Shown here piece by piece: positions 1-10,066 of a stretch of DNA of 64,000 bases. The notes beneath the pieces are model-generated. The model saw nothing but the letters and a program-made list of their open reading frames with translations, had not been told where the DNA came from and made no database searches. How positions within the stretch are numbered: position 1 is the stretch's first letter; each line of letters starts with the position of its first letter. Location of the stretch: contig JAJFJD010000016.1 of NCBI GenBank assembly GCA_021774335.1, forward strand, positions 49,766 through 113,765, written 5' to 3'. The translations under genes and the position numbers were made by a program. The stretch is from Alphaproteobacteria bacterium. GTDB lineage: Bacteria > Pseudomonadota > Alphaproteobacteria > UBA8366.

Positions 1-468
1 CAATCGCCTGATGATGTCCGCGCCATAGTGACGCGACGTTGCCCAGTCGATCGCCCGGCCCTCACCGGTAGACTGGCTCAAGGCGATTGACTGGAACCCC
101 AACAGTGCGCCTTCCATGGCGCCCGCCACTGTCCCGGAATAAATCACTTCCTCGGCCAAATTGGCGCCCTTGTTGACGCCTGACAAAACCAAATCCGGCG
201 GCGACCCTGCCATGATCTCGCCCACCGCCAGCAACACGCAATCCGTCGGGCTGCCCGAAACCGCAAAACGCCGGCGGCCAAGTTTCTCGACCCGGATTGA
301 GCTGGTTACGGTGAAGGCATGACTGGCGCCGCTTTGTTCCGTATGCGGTGCAACAACCCAGACTTCTTTGCCCAGCGAACGGGCAATCTTTTCCATAACC
401 TTGAGGCCGGGTGCGGCGATCCCGTCGTCGTTGACCACCAGAATTCGAGCGTTCGCCAAGTCCACCAT
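1..468 (-). CDS. surE: 5'/3'-nucleotidase SurE (3' end outside window)
   Basis: SurE is a metal-dependent phosphatase that dephosphorylates nucleoside monophosphates. The first 156 codons are in the window and the C-terminus runs off the left edge. The N-terminus reads ILVVNDDGIAAPGL, which holds the paired metal-binding Asp residues of the family, followed by VVAPHTEQSGASHA, VSGSPTDCV and LVLSGVNKGAN, all SurE signatures. The ATG at 466-468 (complement) is chosen because the conserved VNDDG motif then falls about 13 residues in. It is the last visible gene of the minus-strand housekeeping block, 23 bp downstream of serS, an order common in alphaproteobacteria, where pcm usually follows. Confidence 0.95.
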   Translation of the reverse strand, partial: MVDLANARILVVNDDGIAAPGLKVMEKIARSLGKEVWVVAPHTEQSGASHAFTVTSSIRVEKLGRRRFAVSGSPTDCVLLAVGEIMAGSPPDLVLSGVNKGANLAEEVIYSGTVAGAMEGALLGFQSIALSQSTGEGRAIDWATSRHYGADIIRRL

Positions 469-491
469 CGTACTGCGCCGGCTCCTCTCCC

Positions 492-1772
492 TTAACCGCG
501 ATCGACGTCGATGCGGTCCTGCCCGCCCATGAAAGGCTTGAGCACATCGGGAACGGCGATGGACCCATCCTCCTGCTGGTAGTTCTCCAGCACGGCGATC
601 AACGTGCGGCCGACTGCCAGACCGGAGCCATTCAGCGTGTGGACGAACCGGGTTCCCTTTTCGGTCGGCACCTTGAAGCGCGCGTTCATACGGCGCGCCT
701 GGAAATCCCCGCAATTCGAGCAGCTTGAAATCTCGCGATACCGGTTCTGGCCGGGCAGCCAGACCTCGATGTCATAGGTCTTGCGCGCGTTGAAGCCCAT
801 GTCCCCGGTGCACAAGGTCACCAACCGATAGGACAGGCCAAGGCGCTTCAACACCTCCTCGGCGCAGCCGGTCATGCGTTCCAACTCGTTTTCCGACTCG
901 TCCGGGTGCGTGACGCTAACCAATTCCACCTTGCTGAATTGATGTTGGCGCAGCATGCCGCGCGTATCCTTGCCCGCCGACCCCGCTTCGGAGCGAAAAC
1001 ACGGCGTCCAAGCGGTCACGCGAAGCGGCAGCTCGTCGACGCCGGTCACCGCGTCGGCAACCAAGCTCGTCAACGGCACTTCGGCGGTCGGAATCAGCCA
1101 AAAATTATCGCCGGCGCGATACAGGTCTTCCTCGAATTTCGGCAACTGCCCCGTGCCGTACATGGTCTGCGTGCGCACGAGCGCCGGCGGCACGACCTCC
1201 GTATAGCCGAATTCCTCGGTATGCAGGGTCAGCATGAAATTCGCCAAGGCGCGGTCGAGTTTCGCCAGCGCGCCCGATAGCACCACGAACCGGGAACCCG
1301 ACAACCGCGCCGCGGTCTCGAAATCCATCATGCCGAGCGCTTCGCCGAGATCGAAATGTTCCCGTGCTTCGAAATTCATCTGACGGGCTTCGCCGACCAC
1401 CCGCTCCTCACGGTTGTCGTCTTCGTCCGCCCCATCCGGCACATCGTCCGCCGGCAGATTGGGTAGCGTCTCGAGAATTTCCTTCAGCGCCGCCGCCCTG
1501 GCGCGTTCATCCTTCTCGGCGATGTCCATACGATCCTTGATCGACTGCACCTCCGCCATCAGGTCGGTCGCGTCCTCGCCCTTCTTCTTCGCCGCACCGA
1601 TCAACTTGGACGCCTCGTTGCGGCGTTGCTGCATCTCCTGCACCGCAGTCTGCGCCGCGCGCCGTTGAACATCCAACTCAAGGATTTCCGCCGAGGCGGG
1701 CGCCAGACCACGGCGACCGAGGCCCGTGTCAAATGCGTCGGGGTTTTCACGAATGAACCGCAAGTCTTGCAT
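492..1772 (-). CDS. serS: Seryl-tRNA synthetase
   Basis: A cytoplasmic class II aminoacyl-tRNA synthetase that charges tRNA-Ser (and tRNA-Sec where present) with serine. The length of 426 aa is normal. The N-terminal 110 residues form the Arg/Lys/Glu-rich coiled-coil arm that contacts the long variable arm of tRNA-Ser. Class II motif 2 is seen at [20 protein letters not shown] and motif 3 at [18 protein letters not shown]. The start [15 protein letters not shown] matches the usual SerRS N-terminus. It lies between tatC and surE, an order conserved in alphaproteobacteria. Confidence 0.98.
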   Translation of the reverse strand: MQDLRFIRENPDAFDTGLGRRGLAPASAEILELDVQRRAAQTAVQEMQQRRNEASKLIGAAKKKGEDATDLMAEVQSIKDRMDIAEKDERARAAALKEILETLPNLPADDVPDGADEDDNREERVVGEARQMNFEAREHFDLGEALGMMDFETAARLSGSRFVVLSGALAKLDRALANFMLTLHTEEFGYTEVVPPALVRTQTMYGTGQLPKFEEDLYRAGDNFWLIPTAEVPLTSLVADAVTGVDELPLRVTAWTPCFRSEAGSAGKDTRGMLRQHQFSKVELVSVTHPDESENELERMTGCAEEVLKRLGLSYRLVTLCTGDMGFNARKTYDIEVWLPGQNRYREISSCSNCGDFQARRMNARFKVPTEKGTRFVHTLNGSGLAVGRTLIAVLENYQQEDGSIAVPDVLKPFMGGQDRIDVDRG

Positions 1773-1836
1773 GGCTTTAAACCGGTCTCGGATGAAATAG
1801 TGTTGAGAATTCTGCGGCTTTATACGGGGCTAGCCG

Positions 1837-2640
1837 TCAGATGTCATCATCGTCGAGTTCGCGGTCCAACTCGTCTTCGCGCTCCTTGCGCTTCCGCTCG
1901 ACAAGACGTGCGCACCAGATCGAAATCTCATACAGGCAGATAATCGGCAAGGCGAGCCCGATCTGACTCAACGGATCCGGCGGCGTAAGGACCGCAGCCG
2001 CGATAAAGGCCCCGACGACAGCGTAGCGGCGTTTCTCGCGCATACCCTGGCTGGTGGCCAATCCGGCGCGCGCCAGCAACGTCAGCAGGACCGGCAACTC
2101 GAAACTGATGCCGAACGCGAATATCAGCCGCATGACCAGGCTCAGATATTCGTTGACCTTGGGTTCCAGGGCGATCGCGAGCTGACCTTCCCCGCCCGTC
2201 TGCTCGAATCCCGCAAAAAACTGCCAGGCGACTGGCAGGACGAGATAGTAGACGAAGGCCGCGCCGGCCAAGAACAGGAAGGGCGTGGCGATCAGGAATG
2301 GAAGGAACGCGTATTTTTCATGGCGGTAGAGCCCCGGCGCCACAAACATCCAAACCTGGTTGGAAATCAGCGGAAACGCCAGGAACGCGCCGGCAAAGAA
2401 GGCAACCTTGATCTCCGTGAAGAACTTCTCGTGTAGCGCCGTGTAAATCAGCCGCCGGGATTCCTGACCGGTCCAGAGATCGGCTAATGGCGCCACGAGG
2501 AAATTGAAGATCGGGTCGGCGAAATAGAAACTGATCAAGAAACAAACGAGAAAGGACGCCGCGCTGTAGATCAATCTGCGACGAAGCTCGATCAGATGAT
2601 CGAGCAACGGCATCTTCGCTTCCTCGATATCCCCGCTCAT
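1837..2640 (-). CDS. tatC: Sec-independent protein translocase subunit TatC
   Basis: The multi-spanning inner-membrane core of the twin-arginine translocase. With TatB it forms the receptor for twin-arginine signal peptides and recruits TatA to move folded proteins across the membrane. The 267 aa carry the family N-terminal signature (MPLLDHLIELRRRLIYS) and about six hydrophobic segments. A charged, acidic C-terminal tail ends in ELDRELDDDDI. The start overlaps the tatB stop by 4 bp, so translation is probably coupled. The order tatA-tatB-tatC-serS-surE is typical. Confidence 0.98.
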   Translation of the reverse strand: MSGDIEEAKMPLLDHLIELRRRLIYSAASFLVCFLISFYFADPIFNFLVAPLADLWTGQESRRLIYTALHEKFFTEIKVAFFAGAFLAFPLISNQVWMFVAPGLYRHEKYAFLPFLIATPFLFLAGAAFVYYLVLPVAWQFFAGFEQTGGEGQLAIALEPKVNEYLSLVMRLIFAFGISFELPVLLTLLARAGLATSQGMREKRRYAVVGAFIAAAVLTPPDPLSQIGLALPIICLYEISIWCARLVERKRKEREDELDRELDDDDI

Positions 2641-3056
2641 CCGGCGCTTTCCGTCTTACCGCCAGCGATCTTTGGGTCCGGCCCGATGGTTTCACTCTCA
2701 ATGCTTGCAGGCTTGTCGGCGGCGATCTCGGGATCATTGACCATGTCCTTGGTGTCTTCAAGGGCACCGCCGATCTCCTCGACCGCCTCCTTCATCTCAC
2801 CGGACGGGTCGATGGTCCGCTCGATCTCGCCTTCGATATCGATACCAGCGCCCTTTTCGATCTCTTTCCGGAGATCGTCCAAGTCGGCTTCGCGGGCGAG
2901 ATCGTCGATTCCGTCCTGGAATTCGCGCGCCATCGACCGAACCTTGCGAATCCATAGGGTTACGGTGCGGAGGACCCGCGGCAACTCCTTCGGCCCGACC
3001 ACGATGATGGTGATCAGGGCGACGAGAAACAGTTCTTGCCAGCCGATGTCAAACAT
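2637..3056 (-). CDS. tatB: Sec-independent protein translocase subunit TatB
   Basis: A single-span inner-membrane partner of TatC in twin-arginine substrate recognition. The 139 aa start with the TatB form of the membrane helix (MFDIGWQELFLVALITIIVV), including the conserved acidic/Gly/Trp start that separates TatB from TatA. A Gly-Pro hinge (VGPKELP) and a long amphipathic, charged helix (about residues 35-75) follow. The acidic C-terminal tail is variable. It overlaps tatC by 4 bp and lies 44 bp after tatA. Confidence 0.96.
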   Translation of the reverse strand: MFDIGWQELFLVALITIIVVGPKELPRVLRTVTLWIRKVRSMAREFQDGIDDLAREADLDDLRKEIEKGAGIDIEGEIERTIDPSGEMKEAVEEIGGALEDTKDMVNDPEIAADKPASIESETIGPDPKIAGGKTESAG

Positions 3057-3100
3057 GGCGGCACGTCATGCCTTGGATTGCTGGGGAGACGGCGACGCGG

Positions 3101-3343
3101 TCAGCCCTTCGCGGCCTTGTCATTTTCCGCTGCCGTCGGAGAGGCCACTTTCTCCGTCTCCGCGTTGTTCGTGACCGGCGCTGACTCGGCGTTGTCGGCG
3201 CTCTCGTCCTTCACCTGTTTCTTGAAGGACTTCAGCCCCTTACCGAAATCACCCATGAGCCGCGACAGTTTTCCGCCACCGCCGAATAAGACAAGGACAA
3301 CGACCAGGACGATAAGCCAATGCCAAATACTGAATGTGCCCAA
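3101..3343 (-). CDS. tatA: Sec-independent protein translocase subunit TatA
   Basis: The pore- or patch-forming subunit of the twin-arginine translocase. It has 80 aa with one N-terminal membrane helix ([20 protein letters not shown]). The Phe-Gly hinge ([20 protein letters not shown]) and amphipathic helix are typical of TatA. The polar Ala/Glu-rich tail is variable. The helix ending in FGGGG before K-L is the usual alphaproteobacterial form. It is the first gene of tatABC. The 182 bp upstream contain the terminator of the preceding ABC gene. Confidence 0.96.
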   Translation of the reverse strand: MGTFSIWHWLIVLVVVLVLFGGGGKLSRLMGDFGKGLKSFKKQVKDESADNAESAPVTNNAETEKVASPTAAENDKAAKG

Positions 3344-3498
3344 GCTGATGTCTCCTCGTTACCCGCGCGGGTTGATGCGCGTCAGACCGCGCCGATCATT
3401 GCAGAACACGCACGCCCCCGCAACGATCCTTTGATACCAAGAGTTATCTCGAAAAGCCTGTATTCCAAGCCTTTGGACGATGTGTCATCCCATACATC

Positions 3499-3523
3499 AA
3501 AACGGTATCCGCGGCACCGTTTT
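3499..3523 (-). terminator. Hairpin terminator after the ABC ATPase gene
   Basis: Perfect 8-bp arms AAAACGGT (3499-3506) and ACCGTTTT (3516-3523) enclose a 9-nt loop containing CCGCGG. The hairpin begins 2 bp past the stop codon of the ABC ATPase. Read on the minus strand it ends in TTTT, a short U-tract, so termination may be modest. It would separate the ABC gene from tatA. Confidence 0.55.
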
Positions 3524-3525
3524 CG

Positions 3526-4593
3526 TCAGCTCAGAACGGCTGGAAAGACGAACGCCTGGGTCGAATCCAGGCTGACCTGAAGAACCTCGTTCTCCTTCGG
3601 TAGGAACCGCCCCGGCACCCGGGCATGAAGATGGATTTCTTCGCCGATTTGGCGGCAGGTGCACAGATGGACAAGACTAGAGCGCCCCAGCATGCGGGAC
3701 GCCAATACGCGTGCGGATCCTTCCTCGCCATCCGGAACCGGCCCAAGCCGCAATGCTTCCGGACGAATGAGGATCTCTGCTTTCTGACCGTCCTGCATTG
3801 GCGCCGCCGACAAATTTCCGAACGGCGTATAGACGTTCCCCTTCTCGACGATGCCGCTTAAGCGATTAACGTCGCTGAAGAATTCGGTCACGAAGGCATC
3901 CGCCGGCTCGTAATAGAGCGCGTCTGGTTTATCCGTCTGAACATTATGACCATCCCGCATGACAGCGATGCGATCCGCCATGAACATGGCTTCCTCGGCA
4001 TCGTGGGTGACCATCAGCGTCGCCTGTCCGCTTTGCTTCAGCAGATGCAGTGTCTGGTCTCTCACCTGATCGCGCAGCCGGGAATCCAGTCCGGAAAACG
4101 GTTCGTCCAACAGGATTAGTGGCGGGCTCGGCGCCAAGGCGCGGGCCAACGCCACACGCTGCTGCTGACCGCCCGACAGGGCGTGCGGATACCGGTCGGC
4201 AAGATCGGCCACGCCGACCCGGCGCAGCACCTCGTCGCAACGCGCCCGGCGATCGCCGCCATCAATACCGGTCAACCCGAACTCGACATTCTGCGAGACG
4301 GTGAGATGCGGGAAAAGCGCGTAATCCTGGAAGACCAACCCGACGCTTCGATCCTCAGGTGGGGCCGAAAATCCCAGTCCGGCAACGTTTTGGCCGTTTA
4401 TCGCGATACGGCCCTGCTGCAACTCTTCGAGCCCGGCGGCCAAACGCAGCACCGTCGTCTTGCCGCAGCCCGAAGGTCCAAGCAGACAGACCACTTCGCC
4501 AGCGGCTACGGAAAGACTGAACGATTCCACGGCGGTAACGTCACCGTAGGCGTGGCCGAGCCCTTCCAATTCGAGTGCTGCCGGTGTGGTCAC
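3526..4593 (-). CDS. ABC transporter ATP-binding protein, FbpC/PotA-like
   Basis: The cytoplasmic ATPase of an importer, with 355 aa. Walker A is GPSGCGKTT (about residues 39-47), followed by a Q-loop (VFQDYALFPH), the ABC signature LSGGQQQRVALARA, Walker B LILLDEPFSGLD and the H-loop MVTHDAEEA. The C-terminal 110 residues look like the TOBE-type regulatory domain of iron(III), polyamine, sulfate or sugar ATPases (LIRPEALRLGP). Substrate cannot be assigned. No permease or binding-protein gene is adjacent, so it must work with a distant permease or be an orphan. It interrupts the usual scpB-tatA junction and has its own promoter and terminator signals. Confidence 0.9.
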   Translation of the reverse strand: MTTPAALELEGLGHAYGDVTAVESFSLSVAAGEVVCLLGPSGCGKTTVLRLAAGLEELQQGRIAINGQNVAGLGFSAPPEDRSVGLVFQDYALFPHLTVSQNVEFGLTGIDGGDRRARCDEVLRRVGVADLADRYPHALSGGQQQRVALARALAPSPPLILLDEPFSGLDSRLRDQVRDQTLHLLKQSGQATLMVTHDAEEAMFMADRIAVMRDGHNVQTDKPDALYYEPADAFVTEFFSDVNRLSGIVEKGNVYTPFGNLSAAPMQDGQKAEILIRPEALRLGPVPDGEEGSARVLASRMLGRSSLVHLCTCRQIGEEIHLHARVPGRFLPKENEVLQVSLDSTQAFVFPAVLS

Positions 4594-4629
4594 CTGTCGC
4601 CCCAGATGCTGTCTCTACGTCACACGCTA

Positions 4630-4672
4630 TTGATACTGCTATCTAGATTAAGTCGCAATTGCGTTAACGCAA
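4630..4672 (-). promoter_or_regulatory. Putative promoter and palindrome upstream of the ABC ATPase
   Basis: Read on the minus strand, a perfect 14-bp palindrome TTGCGTTAACGCAA (4659-4672) directly abuts a -35-like TTGCGA (4653-4658). After 17 bp comes a -10-like TATCAA (4630-4635). The ABC start codon is 36 bp further on. The arrangement suggests an operator controlling only the ABC gene. The cognate regulator is unknown. Confidence 0.5.
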
Positions 4673-4686
4673 GGTAAGCATCCGGG

Positions 4687-5460
4687 TTATTCGGCCCCGC
4701 GGGAGCGTGCGAATTGCGGCAACTCGACGACTTCCGCCGTCGGCCGCTCGTCTTCCTCCTCGGAATCCGATGATTCGCCGTCGGTTTCGCCGGCCGTTTC
4801 CTCCGGCCCGGGATCGTCCCCGAAATCCGCCTCGACGGCCTCTTCGGCGGACAATTCTTCTTCCTCCGGCCCGTCCTCATCCGATTCATCGTTGGTGGGC
4901 TGTTCGCGGATTTCGCTCAACGGTCCGAAGCCCGGCTTGCGGTCCAGCAGACCAGCGGCCTTCAACTCGTCAACACCCGGCAGTGCATCCACGGTTTCCA
5001 GACCGAAATGATCCAGGAAATTCTCCGACGTGCCCCAGGTCACCGGACGGCCGGGGGTCCGGCGGCGTCCCCGTGGCCGTATCCAGCTCGCTTCGAGCAG
5101 CAAATCGAGCGTTCCCCGGCTGAGCGCGACGCCGCGCATTTCCTCGATCTCCGCCCGCGTGATCGGCTGGTGATAGGCGATGATTGCCAGTGTTTCGATC
5201 GCCGCCCGCGACATCCGCCGGGATACCGTATTCTCGACACGGAGATGCGGCGCCAGATCCGGCGCTGTGCGGAACCCCCAACCCTTGCCAATACGGCAAA
5301 GCTCGACGCCCCGATTGGCGTAGATTCCCTTTAGTTCCTCAAGCAGGGCCTTGACGTCCGTTCCTTCCGGCATGCGGCTAACGATCGTCTTCACGGGCAC
5401 CGGTGCTGCGGCAGCGAACAGCATGGCTTCAAGCAAACGAAGCTGCTGGAAATGATCCAT
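4687..5460 (-). CDS. scpB: Segregation and condensation protein B
   Basis: The non-SMC subunit that, with ScpA, bridges Smc heads in bacterial condensin. The 257 aa contain two winged-helix domains in about residues 1-165 (LLEAMLFAAAAPVPVKTI near the start, AIETLAIIAYHQPITRAEIE in the second). GRPVTWGTSENFLDHFGL near residue 140-160 is a strong ScpB signature. A very acidic tail (about residues 195-245) follows and is probably disordered. The gap to scpA is only 2 bp, so the two are co-translated. Confidence 0.95.
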   Translation of the reverse strand: MDHFQQLRLLEAMLFAAAAPVPVKTIVSRMPEGTDVKALLEELKGIYANRGVELCRIGKGWGFRTAPDLAPHLRVENTVSRRMSRAAIETLAIIAYHQPITRAEIEEMRGVALSRGTLDLLLEASWIRPRGRRRTPGRPVTWGTSENFLDHFGLETVDALPGVDELKAAGLLDRKPGFGPLSEIREQPTNDESDEDGPEEEELSAEEAVEADFGDDPGPEETAGETDGESSDSEEEDERPTAEVVELPQFARSRGAE

Positions 5461-5462
5461 TC

Positions 5463-6290
5463 TTAAGATTTCTCCATCGGCGTTTCACGTGTCGCTTTGC
5501 GAATGTAGATCGGCGCAAACGTCCCTGACTGCCGCACCATCAATTCGCCCGCCTTCACCATTTCAAGGCTCGCGGCAAAGGTCGCGGCCATCGCGGACCG
5601 CGCGACCAGGCCGCGCGGCATATCGTCCGGCAGGAAAGTCGACAGCGTCGCCCAGTCCGGGACGTCGCCGAGCAGCGCCCGCAGACGGTCGAGCGCAGCC
5701 TCGGTCGAAAACAACTCGGTCGGGTCGATGCGCAACGACGTGATGTTCTCGCGTGTCCGGAATTCACCGTAGGTCTTCAGCAGCTCGAAGAGCGACAATT
5801 CGTAGACCGAATGGTTCACGACCTCGACCGCTTCCGGTGTGCCGCGGGCGAAGAAATCACGATTCAGACGGGGCCGGTCCATCAAGGAGCGACCGACTTT
5901 ACGCATCGCTTCCAAACGTTGCAGCTGGAAGGCCAGACGTTCGGCCATTTCGGCGGCGGACAACTGCTCGCCGTCTTCCTCCACCGACGGCAGCAACAGC
6001 CGCGATTTGAGATAAGCGAGCCATGCCGCCATGACCAGGTAGTCCGCCGCGAGTTCGAGGCGGAGTTCCCGCGCCTGAGTGATGAATTCGAGATATTGAT
6101 CTGCGAGCTTCAGGATGGAAATCTTGGTCAGATCGACCTTCTGATCGCGCGCCAACGCCAGCAGAATATCGATCGGCCCTTCGAACCCCTCCAGGTCAAG
6201 CAGAAGCGGTCCCGACTCCCCCGTCTGCGCGGGGCGGGTATCTTCTTCGAAAAAGGGCGTGCCGTCCTGCGACGGTGGTTCGTTCGACAT
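5463..6290 (-). CDS. scpA: Segregation and condensation protein A
   Basis: The kleisin subunit of bacterial condensin, which links Smc heads and binds ScpB. The 275 aa show the N-terminal kleisin motif LEGFEGPIDILLALARDQKV, followed by the family block ADYLVMAAWLAYLKSRLLLP. The C-terminal winged helix (about residues 200-265) ends with PIYIRK. The roughly 28-residue N-terminal extension is polar and probably flexible. It sits between nagZ and scpB, the usual alphaproteobacterial order, and is separated from nagZ by 93 bp. Confidence 0.95.
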   Translation of the reverse strand: MSNEPPSQDGTPFFEEDTRPAQTGESGPLLLDLEGFEGPIDILLALARDQKVDLTKISILKLADQYLEFITQARELRLELAADYLVMAAWLAYLKSRLLLPSVEEDGEQLSAAEMAERLAFQLQRLEAMRKVGRSLMDRPRLNRDFFARGTPEAVEVVNHSVYELSLFELLKTYGEFRTRENITSLRIDPTELFSTEAALDRLRALLGDVPDWATLSTFLPDDMPRGLVARSAMAATFAASLEMVKAGELMVRQSGTFAPIYIRKATRETPMEKS

Positions 6291-6383
6291 GAGCCGCGCA
6301 TCATACTTTAGGAGGATATTTTATCCCATCGGGAAGATTGCAGCGCAGAACAGCACGCTGCAACGAACGATTAGAAAAGACAT

Positions 6384-7400
6384 TCAACCAATTGTTTTAA
6401 AAATTAAATCATCGAGTTCAGCCAGTCGATCACCGGCATCGCCGCTGCCGCCGCCGGACACCCGAGACAAGGCCTGTTCCAGCCGGACCACGCCCGAGTC
6501 GGACAAGGCTGGTGCACCCGCCGCCACATCGCGCATCTCCGTCATATCGCCATTGCAATGCAGGGCTATATCGCACCCGGCGGCAACGGCGTCCCGCGCG
6601 CGTTCTTGTAGACCGCCTTGCAGCGCCTTCATGCTCAAGTCGTCGCTCAACAACAGGCCATCGAAGCCCATCTCGCGCCGAATAACATCTTCGATCAAGG
6701 TGGGCGACGTGGTGGCCGGAAACAATGGATCGATCGACTGGTAGACGATATGAGCGGTCATCGCGATCGGCAGGTCCGAGAGTGCCTTGAACGGCCGGAA
6801 ATCAGTTGCGCGCAGATCGTCCAACGATGTGTCCACCGTCGGCAACGCTTCATGCGTGTCAACTACGGCCCTGCCGTGCCCCGGGATATGCTTGATCACC
6901 GGCAGCACACCCGCATCGATCAAGCCATCGGCCGCCGCCCGACCAAGCGTCGCGACGATCTCGGGATCATCCGAAAAGGCGCGATCACCGATGATATCGT
7001 GTGCGCCGTCGAACCGAAGGTCGATCAAGGGCAGGCAATCCACGGTAAGGCCCAGATTGAGAAGCTCGGCCCCGATCACCGCCGCGTTCAGGCGCGCTGC
7101 CTGTATGCCCGCTGCAGGGTCCTGCGCGTGGATGCGCCCGAACAGCTCGGCAGCCGGTGGATGCCGCCAATGCGGCGCCTTTAGCCGGGCTACCCTGCCC
7201 CCTTCCTGGTCGATCAGGATGGGCGCATCGTCCCGTTGCACGGTTTCCCGAAGGGCGTCGGTCAGACGCCGAACCTGATCCGGCGTGTCCACATTGCGGG
7301 CAAAGAGAATGAAACCGACGGGATCGCAATCGCGGTAAAAGGATTTCTCCTCCTCCGTCAGCGACAGCCCGGCACATCCGAAAATCGCCGCGAGGGGCAT
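6384..7400 (-). CDS. nagZ: Beta-N-acetylhexosaminidase, family GH3
   Basis: A cytoplasmic GH3 glycosidase that removes N-acetylglucosamine from anhydromuropeptides during peptidoglycan recycling. The 338 aa are normal for NagZ. The catalytic-region motif KHIPGHGRAVVDTHEALP supplies the His/Asp general acid/base dyad. LLLSDDLSMKAL holds the nucleophile Asp. The start MPLAAIFGCAGLSLTEEEK matches the family. The stop of the upstream SPOR gene lies directly against the start, implying one transcript. Confidence 0.95.
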   Translation of the reverse strand: MPLAAIFGCAGLSLTEEEKSFYRDCDPVGFILFARNVDTPDQVRRLTDALRETVQRDDAPILIDQEGGRVARLKAPHWRHPPAAELFGRIHAQDPAAGIQAARLNAAVIGAELLNLGLTVDCLPLIDLRFDGAHDIIGDRAFSDDPEIVATLGRAAADGLIDAGVLPVIKHIPGHGRAVVDTHEALPTVDTSLDDLRATDFRPFKALSDLPIAMTAHIVYQSIDPLFPATTSPTLIEDVIRREMGFDGLLLSDDLSMKALQGGLQERARDAVAAGCDIALHCNGDMTEMRDVAAGAPALSDSGVVRLEQALSRVSGGGSGDAGDRLAELDDLIFKTIG

Positions 7401-8315
7401 TTAACCCCTCCCGGGCGGAACGACGATACAGCCGATCTTGCGGGCCTTCAGCTTCTGGCACAGGCCCGTCGCAGCGGCCCGATTAGACAGCGGCCCGCCT
7501 TGGATGCGGTAGAAAACCTTCCCCTTTATCGTCGCCTTCTGGAGATTGAGGCTCAATTTCCCGAACAGATCGCGATGTTTGGCGCTCTGACTGTCCCAAT
7601 ACTTCTTGCCTTGCACATCCGACGACACCGAGCCGATTTGAATGCGGAAAGCCTTTCCAGCGGATACCGCGGGCTTTGCGGGTTTGGCTTCAGGTGTTGC
7701 GCGAGCCGTCTTTTGCTTGGCCGGCGGTGTCACGGCGGCTTTCGGCGTTGCCGGCGACGGTATGGGCTTGGCCGAAACGGCGGGCGGCGGCGTTTTTAGG
7801 GGATTGGAAGGCGTTGACCGTGCACCGCCTGGCGTCAGCGGCACCGGCTTTCCAGCCGCCCGGCCATCGCCGGTCCGGTCGGCCGCCCGCACGCGCGACC
7901 CGGCTGGAGCCTCGCTGGGCTTCACCGCCGGGGACGGCACCGGTTTCACCGGGATCGACATCGGTTTTTCTGGCGGCGGCAACAGGCGCTCCACGCCTTG
8001 CTCCTTGCCCCGCCCATCAATGGAATTGAAGACGGTCTTGTCCTGGTGCGGAATCGCCAAACCGCCGGGGTTCGCCGGTGCAACCTTCATCGGTCCCTTC
8101 GGTTTAAGCAAGGGGGCCGCCCCTTCGCTGCCTTCCTTGATCCCGGCCGTGTAGGAATACCAAGCGACGGTGACGCCGCCGGTCATGACGATCATCGTGA
8201 TCAGCAATGGCACGATCAAAGACAGAGACCGCTTCTTGGGTCGCCGAATCTCGTCCTCGAGTTCGTCCAAGGCCGTCAGCTCATCGTTAAGCGGATCGGA
8301 TCCGCGCGCCCTCAT
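7401..8315 (-). CDS. SPOR-domain membrane protein
   Basis: A 304-aa bitopic inner-membrane protein. A short cytoplasmic N-terminus is followed by one membrane helix (about residues 31-53), a long Pro/Ala/Lys-rich periplasmic linker (about 75-215) and a C-terminal SPOR domain (about 225-300, [12 protein letters not shown] through [20 protein letters not shown]). SPOR domains bind denuded septal glycan strands, so a role in cell division or envelope remodelling is likely. It overlaps argS by 4 bp and abuts nagZ. The position between argS and nagZ is conserved in alphaproteobacteria. Confidence 0.9.
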   Translation of the reverse strand: MRARGSDPLNDELTALDELEDEIRRPKKRSLSLIVPLLITMIVMTGGVTVAWYSYTAGIKEGSEGAAPLLKPKGPMKVAPANPGGLAIPHQDKTVFNSIDGRGKEQGVERLLPPPEKPMSIPVKPVPSPAVKPSEAPAGSRVRAADRTGDGRAAGKPVPLTPGGARSTPSNPLKTPPPAVSAKPIPSPATPKAAVTPPAKQKTARATPEAKPAKPAVSAGKAFRIQIGSVSSDVQGKKYWDSQSAKHRDLFGKLSLNLQKATIKGKVFYRIQGGPLSNRAAATGLCQKLKARKIGCIVVPPGRG

Positions 8316-10066
8316 CGCATCTCCTCGACCGGATCGACGCCAAATATGCGCAGTCCGGCTCCCACGACCGTTTGCAAGGCCCGCACCAGCGCCAGCCGTG
8401 CGGTCGTTAACGCCACGTCATCCTCCATGATGAAGCGCAGCGTGGCATCGTCCTTACCCTTGGTCCACAACCCGTGGAACGCCGACGCGAGATCATAGAG
8501 GTAGAACGCCAGCCGATGCGGCTCGTGAGCCTCGGCGGCGGCTTCTACGGTGCGGGGCCAGTTTCCCATGGCCCTGATCAGAGCAAGCTCGGATTCGTCC
8601 GTCAAGCGGTCCAACTCCGCCGCCTGCAACGCGGAATCCGACAGATCGATGTCCGGAATCGCCGATTTCGCCATCCGCATGACCGAATGGCTGCGCGCAT
8701 GGGCGTATTGAACGTAAAAGACCGGATTGTCGCGCGACTGTTCCTTTACCGCGCTGAGGTCGAAGTCGAGACCGGCGTCGTTTTTGCGCGTCAGCATGAT
8801 GAAACGCACGACATCCTTACCGACTTCGTCGACGAGATCGCGCAGGGTCACGAAGGTTCCAGCACGCTTCGACATCTTCACCGGCTCGCCGTTGTCCATC
8901 AGGCGGACGATCTGGCACAGCTTCACGTCGAGTTCGGCCTTGTCCTCGGTGATGGCCCGCGTCGCGGCCTGCATGCGCTTCACATACCCGCCATGGTCCG
9001 CGCCGAGGACGTCGATCAGATTGGCGAAACCACGCTGATACTTGTCCAGATGATAGGCGATATCGCTGGCGAAATAGGTCCAACTGCCATCGGACTTCTT
9101 CAGCGGACGATCAATATCGTCACCAAAATCGGACGCCCGGAACAAGGTCTGCGGCCGCGGCTCCCAGTCGTCCGGCAACTTGCCCTTCGGGGGTTCCAGC
9201 GTACCGGTATAGATCAGGTCCCGCGATTCAAGCACTTCGAACGCTTCGCCAACCTTGCCAGCCTCAACCAGCTTAAGCTCCGACGAGAAGACGTCATGCG
9301 CCACGCCCAAGGCCGAAAGGTCCGCCCGGACGAGCGCCATCATGGCATCCACGGCGCACGCGCGGACATGCGGTAACCAGTCGGATTCCGGGGCATTCAT
9401 CCACTTGTCGCCGTCTTCGGCCGCCAGCGCCGCGCCGACGGCCTTCAGATAATCGCCGGGATACAATCCCTCGGGAATTTCACCGATATCCTCTCCGAGC
9501 GCCTCGCGATAGCGGAGATAGGCGGATTGCGCGAGGACATCGACCTGGGCACCTGCATCGTTGATGTAGTACTCGCGGCACACGTCATAGCCTACGGCCT
9601 CCAGCAGCGACGCCAGGACGTCGCCGAAGACGGTTCCCCGCGCGTGACCGATGTGCAGCGGGCCGGTCGGATTGGCGGAGACATACTCGATATTGACGGC
9701 CTGTCCCTCGCCGACCGTCGACCGGCCGTAATTCGTCCCTTGCTCAAGGATCGTGGCGATCGAACGGCACCAGATCGCGTCGTCCAAGCGGATGTTGATG
9801 AACCCCGGCCCCGCGACGTCGACCGCCGCAACCTCGGGCAGTGCCTCGATCTTCGCGGCCAGCGCCTCGGCCAAATCGCGCGGTTTCATCTTGGCGGGTT
9901 TTGCCAGCACCATGGCCGCGTTCGTCGCCATATCGCCATGCGATGGGTCGCGTGGTGGCTCGACCGAGATACGGGCAGTATCCAGATCAGCCGGCAGCAC
10001 ACCGTCCGCGCCTAGCGCGCCGATCGCGGCGACAACCTTGTCCCGCATGTCCCGAAATAGATTCAC
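8312..10066 (-). CDS. argS: Arginyl-tRNA synthetase
   Basis: A class I aminoacyl-tRNA synthetase that charges tRNA-Arg. The length of 584 aa is typical. The HIGH motif appears as [15 protein letters not shown] and the KMSKS loop as [16 protein letters not shown]. The N-terminal about 100 residues form the tRNA D-loop recognition domain. The C-terminal about 120 residues form the DALR anticodon-binding domain and end near [12 protein letters not shown]. It overlaps dgt upstream and the SPOR gene downstream by 4 bp each, indicating tight translational coupling. Confidence 0.98.
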   Translation of the reverse strand: MNLFRDMRDKVVAAIGALGADGVLPADLDTARISVEPPRDPSHGDMATNAAMVLAKPAKMKPRDLAEALAAKIEALPEVAAVDVAGPGFINIRLDDAIWCRSIATILEQGTNYGRSTVGEGQAVNIEYVSANPTGPLHIGHARGTVFGDVLASLLEAVGYDVCREYYINDAGAQVDVLAQSAYLRYREALGEDIGEIPEGLYPGDYLKAVGAALAAEDGDKWMNAPESDWLPHVRACAVDAMMALVRADLSALGVAHDVFSSELKLVEAGKVGEAFEVLESRDLIYTGTLEPPKGKLPDDWEPRPQTLFRASDFGDDIDRPLKKSDGSWTYFASDIAYHLDKYQRGFANLIDVLGADHGGYVKRMQAATRAITEDKAELDVKLCQIVRLMDNGEPVKMSKRAGTFVTLRDLVDEVGKDVVRFIMLTRKNDAGLDFDLSAVKEQSRDNPVFYVQYAHARSHSVMRMAKSAIPDIDLSDSALQAAELDRLTDESELALIRAMGNWPRTVEAAAEAHEPHRLAFYLYDLASAFHGLWTKGKDDATLRFIMEDDVALTTARLALVRALQTVVGAGLRIFGVDPVEEMR

